Below, piece after piece: positions 26,063-33,940 of a DNA stretch of 64,000 bases. The notes beneath the pieces are model-generated. The model saw only the letters and a program-made list of their open reading frames with translations. It made no database searches and was not told the DNA's origin. The DNA is from Lentibacillus amyloliquefaciens (GTDB lineage: Bacteria > Bacillota > Bacilli > Bacillales > Amphibacillaceae), in contig NZ_CP013862.1 in the NCBI RefSeq assembly GCF_001307805.1, forward strand, positions 186,001 to 250,000. Reading direction: 5' to 3'. The translations under genes were made by a program, and so were the position numbers. Position 1 is the stretch's first letter. Every line of letters begins with the position of its first letter.

Positions 26063-26269
26063 TTAAAAACCTTTATACTGCGGTTCCTCTTGTTCCATTT
26101 GCTGTACGCGAGGTTCGACCGATTGCAGAATCGTTTGGGTCTGATTGGCTGCATTTTCATAAAGCTTCTTAGCTTGTTTGTTTTCTGTCTGGAGTGCGAA
26201 TTGCTCAAAGCTCGCCTGTGCACTCTTAAGACCGGCTATTGTCTGTTTAACCTGGGATGAAACAGTCAT
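26063..26269 (-). CDS. DUF1657 protein, first gene of the spoVA2mob-like operon
   Basis: This 68-residue helical protein (TVSSQVKQTIAGLKSAQASF opening, EEPQYKGF end) belongs to DUF1657. Two such genes flank spoVAC-AD-AE in the heat-resistance operon carried by Tn1546-like elements of B. subtilis; the second copy here is at 23489. ATG 26269 follows an AAAGGAGGATAAATC site. A sigma-G-like promoter lies about 110 bases upstream. Function unknown; spore localisation is expected by context. Confidence 0.85.
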   Translation of the reverse strand: MTVSSQVKQTIAGLKSAQASFEQFALQTENKQAKKLYENAANQTQTILQSVEPRVQQMEQEEPQYKGF

Positions 26270-26375
26270 GTTGATTTATCCTCCTTTAGAACGGGAATGT
26301 ATTTATAACAGGTGAAAAAGTTTGCAGAAAAACATGGTCGTTGTCGGCCGGTGTTTTTCTAAGCACTACACTCTT

Positions 26376-26405
26376 TATAATTTTATTTAATCCCATTATT
26401 TATGC
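26376..26405 (-). promoter_or_regulatory. Sigma-G-like promoter for the spoVA2mob-like operon
   Basis: On the minus strand GCATA (26405-26401) is followed after exactly 18 bases by AATTATA (26382-26376). This fits the forespore sigma-G pattern (GHATR, N18, CATNHTA) at all but one position. No sigma-A-like TTGACA pair was seen upstream of the operon. Confidence 0.6.
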
Positions 26406-26464
26406 TTTCTATTTTTTACCTTTTTCATCGGGCTCATGGTCGAAGCTTTTTAACGAGCCCATAA

Positions 26465-26482
26465 TTTGATAAGGGTATCAAA
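26465..26482. promoter_or_regulatory. Palindromic operator-like site
   Basis: TTTGATA and TATCAAA face each other around AGGG, about 80 bases before the gene at 26564 and behind the divergent spore operon promoter. It could be a repressor site; the regulator is unknown. Confidence 0.35.
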
Positions 26483-26563
26483 CAAAAATTAAATTTTCGT
26501 TTAATATTCTGGAACTTTTCGGCAGGATAATTCGTCATATATAAAAGTGGGGGAGGGCTGGAT

Positions 26564-27013
26564 ATGAAAAGAATATTGGTGATTTCTGCATTGGCTGCGG
26601 TATGTATCCTTGCTATCGTCTCTTATTTCTTTTATGGGCAGGAGGCAGAGGCTGAGCTTACAAATGGCAATACAAATGCAACGCAGCAGGAAGATTTTAT
26701 TTTACATATTCGCGTGGAAAGTATGGAAGAGGGTTTTCAGGTGTCAAGGGCTCTTCAGTATGTCGGGGAGGGGTCTGTGGAAGTAGAACATCAGACACCG
26801 CTCGTTTCAGTATCATTCAAAAATCAGAATCATGATTATACAGGCAGTACTATGACTAAAACGTTAAATACAGGCAATAGCTACCACCCGCAAGGTCCGA
26901 AAACATTTGAAGCGCCAAGGAGTGGCACCTACATATTGTTTTGCGAAGCACGTTTCATGGTCAATGATAAGTTTATAACCATTAATCATCAGGAAGAATT
27001 GGAGTTTAATTAA
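26564..27013 (+). CDS. Membrane-anchored exported protein of unknown function
   Basis: This 149-residue protein has an N-terminal hydrophobic helix (about residues 5-24) that would act as signal or anchor, then an extracellular domain rich in beta-strand patterns and polar residues (FILHIRVESMEEGFQVSRAL). A weakly Ig-like or immunogenic-fold appearance is a guess. ATG 26564 follows GGGGGAGGGC. It is divergent from the spore operon. Post-stop repeat copy C follows immediately. No homologous family is recognised. Confidence 0.7.
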   Translation: MKRILVISALAAVCILAIVSYFFYGQEAEAELTNGNTNATQQEDFILHIRVESMEEGFQVSRALQYVGEGSVEVEHQTPLVSVSFKNQNHDYTGSTMTKTLNTGNSYHPQGPKTFEAPRSGTYILFCEARFMVNDKFITINHQEELEFN

Positions 27014-27075
27014 GTCCGAAAACTTTACCTGCTTCGCATTTGCAGAGGTCAGAGGCCGGAAGTCAGACCAAAAAG
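27014..27075 (+). repeat. Post-stop intergenic repeat, copy C (short)
   Basis: Directly behind the stop of the preceding gene. GCAGAGGTCAGAGGCCGGAA then GTCAGACC matches the core of copies A, B and D. The distal GATATACTTTCTT block is missing, so this copy is truncated where it meets the convergent gene. Confidence 0.75.
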
Positions 27076-27107
27076 AACCCCGGCATCGGATGCTTTAATT
27101 TAAATCA

Positions 27108-27848
27108 TTATTTTGCTGTTTCAGTTTCGTTTACTATGAAGTCAATGTCTCTTTCCGGTTTATTGTTATTTTCCCATTGTTTCAGTTGTTCAGCAGATGG
27201 TTCCGGGACCTCCGGAACGATTACGGAAATACTGTCGGGTGAGACCCATTTCGCGTCCAGTATTGGCCATGTATAATCCAGTACATCCACATCATCGGTT
27301 TGATTGCGTAGTGTTTTCTGTTCCCAGGAGTTAAGATCGATGACAACAATGTCAGAAAGCGGCGGATGAGATTCTTCCCGATTAAAATGGAACAGCATTT
27401 TTTTCTCGTCAGGTGACATGGTTTTCTGTACCAGTGTTGCCAAGTCAGCAATTAAATATGTTCTGTTTTCTTCGGTCCGGTCCAGCAATAAATAGGAGCA
27501 TGATGTTGATTCATGGCAAGAGAATTCAAGTAAATACAGATTTCTGTCAGCTGCTTGTATCGGCAGAAGTGTCATTTGTTCAATTGCTTCTTCACGCATT
27601 TGTACAGCCTGTAAATAACTGTTTAAAATGGGTACCATTTTTAGATTTACCATAACTTTTTCTTCCGGGAGGGCAAATTCAATAAATTCATCAACTTCTT
27701 TCTCATCACCATCTTCAATTTCCTGTTCAACGATTTCCGGTTCCTGGGTGGAATCTTCCGGGGGTGAATCAGATTTGACAATGACCGGTTCCTCGTTGCA
27801 TGCCATCAAAAACATGAGAGCTATAAAAACAAAAGCTTTCTTTCCCAT
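27108..27848 (-). CDS. Lipoprotein of unknown function
   Basis: This 246-residue lipoprotein has signal peptide MGKKAFVFIALMFLMAC with the lipobox LMAC and Cys17. A strongly acidic linker follows (about residues 25-60), then a globular domain with motifs such as LLLDRTEENRTYLIADLA and EKKMLFHFNREES that look like a beta-propeller or TolB-like repeat, though this is uncertain. ATG 27848 was chosen because GAAGGGGGCGGTGG lies just upstream and the signal peptide then begins properly. The gene converges on the plus-strand gene at 26564. Confidence 0.75.
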   Translation of the reverse strand: MGKKAFVFIALMFLMACNEEPVIVKSDSPPEDSTQEPEIVEQEIEDGDEKEVDEFIEFALPEEKVMVNLKMVPILNSYLQAVQMREEAIEQMTLLPIQAADRNLYLLEFSCHESTSCSYLLLDRTEENRTYLIADLATLVQKTMSPDEKKMLFHFNREESHPPLSDIVVIDLNSWEQKTLRNQTDDVDVLDYTWPILDAKWVSPDSISVIVPEVPEPSAEQLKQWENNNKPERDIDFIVNETETAK

Positions 27849-28126
27849 ACCACCGCCCCCTTCAATCAAATCTTTTTATCCATTATACTAGAAATAAGAG
27901 CTGAAAGAAGTCCTGAACAATAAAAAACACCTCTGATCTATCACTTGCTCTGCTTTGGACCATTTCAAAGGTGTTTATGATGCTTTTTTTGCACATATAT
28001 TTTGTAAAGCGTTTTTCCGCTGATAATCTTCCTAAACAACGGAAGGATACCTGTGATATCAATTTATCGGTATTTTTGTTAAACTTAGTTTAAAGCAAGC
28101 ATTAGATACGGAGGGTTTGATAATTC
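27849..28126. other. Intergenic region with a long inverted repeat before moeA
   Basis: AAACACCTCTGA near 27930 is mirrored by TCAAAGGTGTTT near 27965-27980, enclosing about 35 bases, and there are A/T runs on both outer sides (TTTTTTT downstream on the plus strand). It could be an intrinsic terminator in either direction or a small RNA; no gene ends here on either strand. An AT-rich stretch with ATTTTTGTTAAACTTAG follows up to moeA. Confidence 0.5.
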
Positions 28127-29398
28127 ATGGCAGAAGTGAGGAAACCAATTCCGGTCGAAGAAGCAATCAGTCATGTGTGGGACCACAGGCTAAATGGGAA
28201 AGCAGAATTCGTTTCCATTAATGACTGTGACAATAGAAGGCTGGCGGAGGATATTGTTGCCAAACATCCTGTCCCGCCGTTTCCTAAATCACCGTACGAC
28301 GGTTTTGCGCTGCGTTCAGAAGACACATTGGAAGCGGATAGGGATAATCCAATGACATTTGAAGTCGTGGAGCATATCGGGGCTGGTCAATTGCCGGAAA
28401 AAAGATTACATAAAGGTCAGGCAACACGCATTATGACCGGTGCCAAAATTCCAGAAGACGCTGATTGTATTGCCATGTTTGAAATATGTCAAGTACATGA
28501 ACAGGATAATCGCTCCTTTATGTCCGTTAAACGAACGATTGCCTCAGGACAAAATATTATCGAGAAAGGATCAGAAGTTGCGGACGGGGAAAAGCTGATT
28601 AATCGGGGAACATTAATAAGCCCCGGTACAAAAGCTGTTTTGGCCACTTTTGGGTATAGTCAGGTCAAAGTTGCCAAAAAGCCGGTGATAGGCGTCATTG
28701 CAACGGGCACTGAATTGCTGGACGTTGATGAGGAATTGAAGCCGGGCAAAATCCGCAATTCCAATGCTTATATGATCACATCACAGATTATCAGAGCAGG
28801 CGCTGAGTATAAGTATTTTGGGAAATTGGAAGATGAATTAAAGACCAGTTATGAAACAATTAAACAGGCACTGAATGAAGTTGATATATTAATAACAACA
28901 GGCGGCGTCTCGGTTGGTGATTTTGATTTAATGCCGGCAATTTACGAAAAGCTCGATGCTGATGTCCTTTTTAACAAAGTGGCAATGCGTCCGGGAAGTG
29001 TCACAACCGTAGCAGCAGCAGGGGGGAAATTGCTGTACGGGTTATCAGGAAATCCTTCTGCATGCTATGTCGGATTTGAACTTTTTGCCAGACCTGCCAT
29101 CCAGTATTATTTATTTAATCAGACGCCTTTTCTACGGCGGATTAAAGCAATACTGGCAAATGATTTTCCGAAACCTAACCCGTTCACACGGTTTGTACGA
29201 AGTTATATCACATATGAAAATGGCAGAGTGAATGCTAATCTTGCGGGAATTGATAAATCCAATGTTGTGACCTCGCTGGCCCATTCCAACAGCTTGATGA
29301 TATTACCGGGCGGCACACGAGGATTTAAAGCAGGGGACGAAGTTGAAGCAATGCTATTGAATGATCAACAAGGCCAGTCAGAATTTCTGCTTGAATAA
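28127..29398 (+). CDS. moeA: Molybdopterin molybdenumtransferase MoeA
   Basis: This 423-residue enzyme inserts molybdate into adenylylated molybdopterin, the last common step of Moco synthesis. Landmarks are the PPFPKSPYDGFALRS loop, the RIMTGAKIPEDADCI stretch, the GVIATGTELL motif and TTGGVSVGDFD of the catalytic domain, then the C-terminal beta-barrel. GGAGGGTTTGATAATTC precedes ATG 28127. moaA follows 75 bases later. The product supports the formate dehydrogenase at 14.8 kb. Confidence 0.96.
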   Translation: MAEVRKPIPVEEAISHVWDHRLNGKAEFVSINDCDNRRLAEDIVAKHPVPPFPKSPYDGFALRSEDTLEADRDNPMTFEVVEHIGAGQLPEKRLHKGQATRIMTGAKIPEDADCIAMFEICQVHEQDNRSFMSVKRTIASGQNIIEKGSEVADGEKLINRGTLISPGTKAVLATFGYSQVKVAKKPVIGVIATGTELLDVDEELKPGKIRNSNAYMITSQIIRAGAEYKYFGKLEDELKTSYETIKQALNEVDILITTGGVSVGDFDLMPAIYEKLDADVLFNKVAMRPGSVTTVAAAGGKLLYGLSGNPSACYVGFELFARPAIQYYLFNQTPFLRRIKAILANDFPKPNPFTRFVRSYITYENGRVNANLAGIDKSNVVTSLAHSNSLMILPGGTRGFKAGDEVEAMLLNDQQGQSEFLLE

Positions 29399-29473
29399 GC
29401 TGACAACGGATGGATGTCTGTGTCACAAAGACCTGGTTACAAGCCAAGTTTTCTCAATAAAGGAGAGGTTTCT

Positions 29474-30499
29474 GTGAATAATGAAACAGCGCCAATTAAA
29501 GACCATTTCGGAAGAGTACTTAAAGACTTGCGCATATCAGTGATTGATAAATGCAATTTTCGCTGTACTTACTGCATGCCTAAGGAAATATTCGGTGAGG
29601 ATTACGTGTTTTTATCGGAAAAAGAACTGTTGAGCTTTGATGAAATTATCCGGCTTGCTAATACATTTGCTCGTCTCGGCGTTGAAAAAATCCGCATTAC
29701 CGGTGGTGAACCGCTGATGCGCAGAAACTTGGATCATTTAATTGCCGAACTGGCCAACATTCCGGGCATTAAAGATATCGCACTGACGACAAATGCTGTC
29801 ATGTTGACGAAGATGGCTAAAAAACTTAAAGCTGCAGGGCTGGAACGTGTCAATATCAGTCTGGATGCAATTGAAGATGATGTTTTTAAAGACATTAACG
29901 GAAGAGGTGTCGGCTCGAGTCCGGTATTAAAAGGGATCGAAGCAGCAAAAGAGGCAGGACTCGGCATAAAAATCAATATGGTCGTCAAAAAAGGTATGAA
30001 TGACAGCCAGATACTGCCGATGGCTCGTTATTTCAAAGGAAAAGATATTATTTTGCGCTTTATTGAATTTATGGATGTCGGAAATCATAATGGATGGGAT
30101 TTCAAACATGTCATCTCTAAAAAAGACATCATCAATACAATTAATGAGGAACTGCCGATTGAACCGGCAGAAGAAAATTATTACGGCGAGGTCGCTTCCA
30201 GGTATCGCTATAAAGATGGCGAAGGAGAAATCGGTGTTATATCTTCAGTAACCGATTCCTTCTGCGGCACATGTACCAGAATCCGGTTATCGGCAGACGG
30301 AAAGCTTTACACATGTCTTTTTGCTTCAGACGGTTTTGATATTCGGGAAAAAATGCGGCAGGATGAATTATCAAACGATGCATTGGAGCAAGAATTGACC
30401 AGCCTATGGGGCCGGCGTAAAGATCGTTATTCTGAAGAACGGACTGAAGAAACACAACGCAACCGCAAGAAGATTGAGATGTCTTATATTGGCGGTTAA
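29474..30499 (+). CDS. moaA: GTP 3',8-cyclase MoaA
   Basis: This 341-residue radical-SAM enzyme performs the first step of molybdopterin synthesis. The N-terminal cluster is CNFRCTYC (Cys27, Cys31, Cys34). The C-terminal second cluster is FCGTCTRIR followed by a third Cys (YTCLF), and the protein ends in the essential Gly-Gly (SYIGG). The start is GTG 29474, because AAAGGAGAGG lies 5 bases upstream and the length then equals that of B. subtilis MoaA. An ATG at 29414 lacks a good site. Gene order moeA-moaA is followed by a ywpF-like gene. Confidence 0.95.
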   Translation: MNNETAPIKDHFGRVLKDLRISVIDKCNFRCTYCMPKEIFGEDYVFLSEKELLSFDEIIRLANTFARLGVEKIRITGGEPLMRRNLDHLIAELANIPGIKDIALTTNAVMLTKMAKKLKAAGLERVNISLDAIEDDVFKDINGRGVGSSPVLKGIEAAKEAGLGIKINMVVKKGMNDSQILPMARYFKGKDIILRFIEFMDVGNHNGWDFKHVISKKDIINTINEELPIEPAEENYYGEVASRYRYKDGEGEIGVISSVTDSFCGTCTRIRLSADGKLYTCLFASDGFDIREKMRQDELSNDALEQELTSLWGRRKDRYSEERTEETQRNRKKIEMSYIGG

Positions 30500-30527
30500 A
30501 AATGATTGGTGAAAGGAGGGTGAAGGT

Positions 30528-30938
30528 GTGAAAACATTTAAGCTGAGTTCTTTAAAGGTCATTGATAACGAGGATGCTGACATGTTGGAGCAATCAATCC
30601 CTCTTTTGGATGGCTTGATTATCAATCGAGAAGATGAGGCGTCCCGGTGGGTAGTTGAAGCTTATCTTGATAAAAATCAATATGACTTTTTCCATAATCT
30701 GAGAAAAGATAACGCCGAAGTGTTAATCCAGGTTAAGATTACGAAAGAGAGCAACAGACCAGCCACTTTCATTACGGCCATCATTGATATGAATCAGATT
30801 GGCGAGCAAATCAATGTGCTTTTCATGGGAACGATCGTTGATCAGCGAAAAGAAATCATTGAAAAGAAGCTGAAAGCGCTGATCGAACAGGGCTTTCAGG
30901 GAGAAGACTTGTTGGAAAAATTTAAAGAGCAGATTTAA
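30528..30938 (+). CDS. YwpF-family protein
   Basis: This 136-residue soluble alpha/beta protein has the same length and opening (MKTFK) as B. subtilis YwpF and a similar GLIINREDEASRWVVEAYLD stretch. Start GTG 30528 follows AAAGGAGGGTGAAGGT. YwpF function is unknown. It is 28 bases downstream of moaA and ends before a terminator, so it probably belongs to the same transcript as moeA-moaA. Confidence 0.8.
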   Translation: MKTFKLSSLKVIDNEDADMLEQSIPLLDGLIINREDEASRWVVEAYLDKNQYDFFHNLRKDNAEVLIQVKITKESNRPATFITAIIDMNQIGEQINVLFMGTIVDQRKEIIEKKLKALIEQGFQGEDLLEKFKEQI

Positions 30939-30984
30939 CGTTTAAGGGCTCGGTTACAGAGCAAAATACGCTATAACAAAGCCT

Positions 30985-31027
30985 ACAGGAGTGCTGATCA
31001 CATAATGATCAGCACCCTGTTTTTTTG
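30985..31027 (+). terminator. Terminator after the moeA-moaA-ywpF genes
   Basis: ACAGG-GTGCTGATCA pairs with TGATCAGCAC-CCTGT around CATAA, followed by seven T. Confidence 0.95.
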
Positions 31028-31166
31028 AGTGCTGTTTTTAAAGTTTTTTGTAAAAGAGTTCTTTCCGGTGAAAAATTGTCGAAATTTGAGGCATTTAAGT
31101 GCAATGACTGCTATAATGATGTTAAGTTTTTGTAAGTAAACCGATAATATGATTTGAGGATGCAGG

Positions 31167-32537
31167 GTGTTGTATATGTTTAGACATTCTTTGTTCCGCT
31201 GGATAAACTGGCTCTCACCGGTACAGCTGATTTTTTTATTTTACTTTATAGCCGTTATTGCAGCCACGGTACTTCTGGCATTGCCGGCAGCCCATCAGGA
31301 AGGCGTAACCCTGCCTTTTATCGATGTACTGTTCACAGCTGTCAGTGCACTAAGTGTAACGGGGCTCAGCACGGTAACAATTGCAGAAACGTTTAGTACA
31401 ACCGGGATTGTCATGCTGGCGGTCATACTCCAATTAGGCGGCGTGGGTGTAATGGCTGTAGGTACGTTTATCTGGATGCTTATTGGAAAGAAAATCGGAC
31501 TGAGAGAACGCCGGCTGATTATGGCCGATCAGAATCAGACATCATTTGCTGGCATCGTCCGTCTGGTAAAGGAAATTTTAGTCGTTATTCTGATTATTGA
31601 ACTGATTGGCTTTTTGATTCTGGGGACGTATTTTCTGCAGTATTTTCCAACCGCAAAAGAAGCTTATTTTCAAGGATTTTTCGGTGCCATCAGTGCAACC
31701 ACAAACGGCGGCTTCGATATAACGGGGCAGTCTCTCGTGTTATTCCGGAATGATTATTTCGTGCAGTTTATCAATATGCTGCTGATTATCTTTGGTGCTA
31801 TTGGTTACCCTGTACTGATAGAAATGAAATCTTTCTTATTTGCCAAAGGTAACAGCCGAGTTCCGTTCAGGTTTACGTTGTTTACAAAAGTGACGACTTT
31901 AACGTTTTTTGGCTTGATCGTTTTTGGCACCATTTTTATCGTGTTGCTGGATATAGATGGATTTTTCAGAGACAAGTCCTGGCATGAAGTTTTGTTTTAT
32001 TCTCTGTTTCAGTCGATTACGACACGGAGCGGCGGTTTGAGCACGATGGATATCAGCCAGCTTTCAGAACCAAACCATTTAGTTATGTCTTTCCTTATGT
32101 TTATCGGCGCTTCACCGAGCAGTGCCGGCGGAGGGATCAGAACAACAACATTTGCATTAGTTGTTATATTTATAGTTACATATGCCAGAGGCAAGCGCAA
32201 TATACGCCTGTTTAATCGTGAAGTATATGAGGAAGATTTGTTAAAAGCTGTAACCGTAACCTTAATGGCGCTTATTTTTGTGTTTACAGCGACAGTTGTT
32301 TTGCTAATTGCTGAACCATTCGATGTGATTCCTATTCTATTTGAAGTTGCTTCAGCGTTTGGAACGGTAGGTATCTCATTGGGTATAACAGAAAATCTAT
32401 CAGCCTTCAGCAAAACCGTTATCATGATTTTAATGTTTATTGGAAGAGTAGGCATTATTACATTTTTATTCATTTTCCAAGACAACAAAAGAAGTGGAAA
32501 ATATCATTATCCAAAAGAAAAAATGATCATAGGATAA
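31167..32537 (+). CDS. Ktr-type potassium uptake channel subunit (KtrB/KtrD)
   Basis: This 456-residue membrane protein has the four-fold TrkH/KtrB pore design. The repeated pore loops with the selectivity glycines are recognisable: TAVSALSVTGLS, SATTNGGFD, SITTRSGGLST and ASAFGTVGISLG. It imports K+ with Na+ coupling when gated by an RCK partner; a KtrC-type partner is encoded at 55.4 kb. Start GTG 31167 has GAGG 7 bases upstream; ATG 31176 with AGGG is an alternative giving three residues fewer. It cannot be decided from sequence whether this is KtrB or KtrD. Confidence 0.93.
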   Translation: MLYMFRHSLFRWINWLSPVQLIFLFYFIAVIAATVLLALPAAHQEGVTLPFIDVLFTAVSALSVTGLSTVTIAETFSTTGIVMLAVILQLGGVGVMAVGTFIWMLIGKKIGLRERRLIMADQNQTSFAGIVRLVKEILVVILIIELIGFLILGTYFLQYFPTAKEAYFQGFFGAISATTNGGFDITGQSLVLFRNDYFVQFINMLLIIFGAIGYPVLIEMKSFLFAKGNSRVPFRFTLFTKVTTLTFFGLIVFGTIFIVLLDIDGFFRDKSWHEVLFYSLFQSITTRSGGLSTMDISQLSEPNHLVMSFLMFIGASPSSAGGGIRTTTFALVVIFIVTYARGKRNIRLFNREVYEEDLLKAVTVTLMALIFVFTATVVLLIAEPFDVIPILFEVASAFGTVGISLGITENLSAFSKTVIMILMFIGRVGIITFLFIFQDNKRSGKYHYPKEKMIIG

Positions 32538-32568
32538 TCGCTGTCTGTCCATTTGGGGGAGGAAATCC

Positions 32569-32724
32569 ATGTTTAAGGAAATGAAATTGCCAATCCACTA
32601 TGAAATATTAGAAAAACTGAACCATTCGCTTGATGTGAAAGTCATTGCCGAGGGCATTGAAACAATCGAGCAGCAGTGCGGCAAAAAAACTGGTGAGCCC
32701 GTTAAGTGCAAGTGCAGCGTTTAA
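32569..32724 (+). CDS. Small cysteine-containing protein (51 aa)
   Basis: ATG 32569 sits behind an ideal GGGGAGGAAATCC ribosome site and opens a 51-codon frame ending in TAA. The peptide is amphipathic with a Cys near residue 37 and a terminal CKCSV. It starts 31 bases after the K+ channel gene and may be co-transcribed with it. No family recognised; the strong ribosome site is the main evidence. Confidence 0.6.
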   Translation: MFKEMKLPIHYEILEKLNHSLDVKVIAEGIETIEQQCGKKTGEPVKCKCSV

Positions 32725-32777
32725 GAGGACCCACGGTGCTGCATCGCAGTCTGAAGGCAGCAGAAGAATCATTTTAG

Positions 32778-33923
32778 TTATTCATTGTCGGTTGATATAT
32801 TCATGATTTTTAATTGATCATTTTCACGGTCGATTGTAAGCTTGTATGTTATCTCTTCCTTTTGAGTTTCTTCTTCAGACTGCTTTGTTTCTGCAGTAAC
32901 CTCAGCTGTTATTTTAACTTGATTGTCTTCTGTGACATTGCTTTTTAAATCAGAATATTGAAAGTCAACATACTGTGTATATCCTTCCCGGAAGTCAGGG
33001 TAGGAATCGGCAGACTGCATTGCACTTCCGAGCAGTGTGTAAGCCCCGACATAATCTCTGATACTGATACTTTCAAAAAAATATTCAGCCACATACTCAG
33101 CATCTTCAATCAGCTTTTCAGGATTCTCGGCACTCGTTATATCATCAGTATTTTTAAAATTAAGCTGATCATTATTGGCTTCATTTGACCAAGTTGTCAC
33201 TTGCTTATAAATGTCATTTGACGGAATGCTGAATCCGATCGTTCCATCAGATGTGCCTACAGCATTAACGCCGATAACATTCCCGGTCTCCCGGTTGATT
33301 AGCGGCCCGCCACTGTTGCCCTCAGTTATTTGTGCAGATATTTGATAGGCATTTTCATAGTTGAAGCCATCAACTGTAAAGTTTCGCTCTGTACCGGATA
33401 TAATACCCAATGTTACGGTGTTTTGAAAACCATGCGGACTTCCGAGAGCAATAACATCATCTCCCGTTTCTGCTTTTTCCTCATCTTCCAATGTTAAAGC
33501 GCTCTGATCTGCCAGCTGTGGTACGCGGATAACGGCTATATCGGTTTCCTCACCCTTACCAATTACTGCAGCAGGATAAACATGTCCATTGGCAGTTCTG
33601 ACATTGATGACATCTGCATTCTTTATGACATGTGCGTTGGTAATAATATCGCCTTTTCCGTTGTATATAAATCCGGATCCGGTTTTCGTGTTTTGCTCGT
33701 TTTGGCCCTCTATTTGAACAACACTTTTTTCAGCATTATGAATGATTGTCTTAAGGTCCAGCGTTTCATTGCCGGATTCAACCTCGTTTATCATCGGATT
33801 GTTTATAGAAACAGCGTCTGTCTGCCATTGATCGTTCAGAACAGCCAGAATGGCAATACCGGCTGCGATAATGATTATTGAAACGATTAATGGCCCGCGC
33901 AGTTGTTTGTCCAATACATTCAC
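32778..33923 (-). CDS. Membrane-anchored trypsin-like serine protease (S1C)
   Basis: This 381-residue protein has one N-terminal membrane helix (about residues 12-29) and an extracytoplasmic trypsin-like domain. The catalytic triad is visible as His98 (ITNAHV), Asp128 (TDIAV) and Ser204 (EGNSGGP). Unlike HtrA/DegP it has no PDZ domain; instead there is a C-terminal domain of about 130 residues (NTF2-like appearance, uncertain). It is 17 bases downstream of a zinc-ribbon membrane protein gene, which suggests a functional pair in envelope quality control. ATG 33923 is used. Confidence 0.87.
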   Translation of the reverse strand: MNVLDKQLRGPLIVSIIIIAAGIAILAVLNDQWQTDAVSINNPMINEVESGNETLDLKTIIHNAEKSVVQIEGQNEQNTKTGSGFIYNGKGDIITNAHVIKNADVINVRTANGHVYPAAVIGKGEETDIAVIRVPQLADQSALTLEDEEKAETGDDVIALGSPHGFQNTVTLGIISGTERNFTVDGFNYENAYQISAQITEGNSGGPLINRETGNVIGVNAVGTSDGTIGFSIPSNDIYKQVTTWSNEANNDQLNFKNTDDITSAENPEKLIEDAEYVAEYFFESISIRDYVGAYTLLGSAMQSADSYPDFREGYTQYVDFQYSDLKSNVTEDNQVKITAEVTAETKQSEEETQKEEITYKLTIDRENDQLKIMNISTDNE

Positions 33924-33940
33924 CTCGCTGAGGAAAATTC

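Noticed and set aside
22584-26269. Ordinary chromosomal spoVA operon
   Set aside because: spoVAA, spoVAB and spoVAF are absent, and DUF1657 twice, YhcN-type lipoprotein and DUF421 are present, matching spoVA2mob instead.
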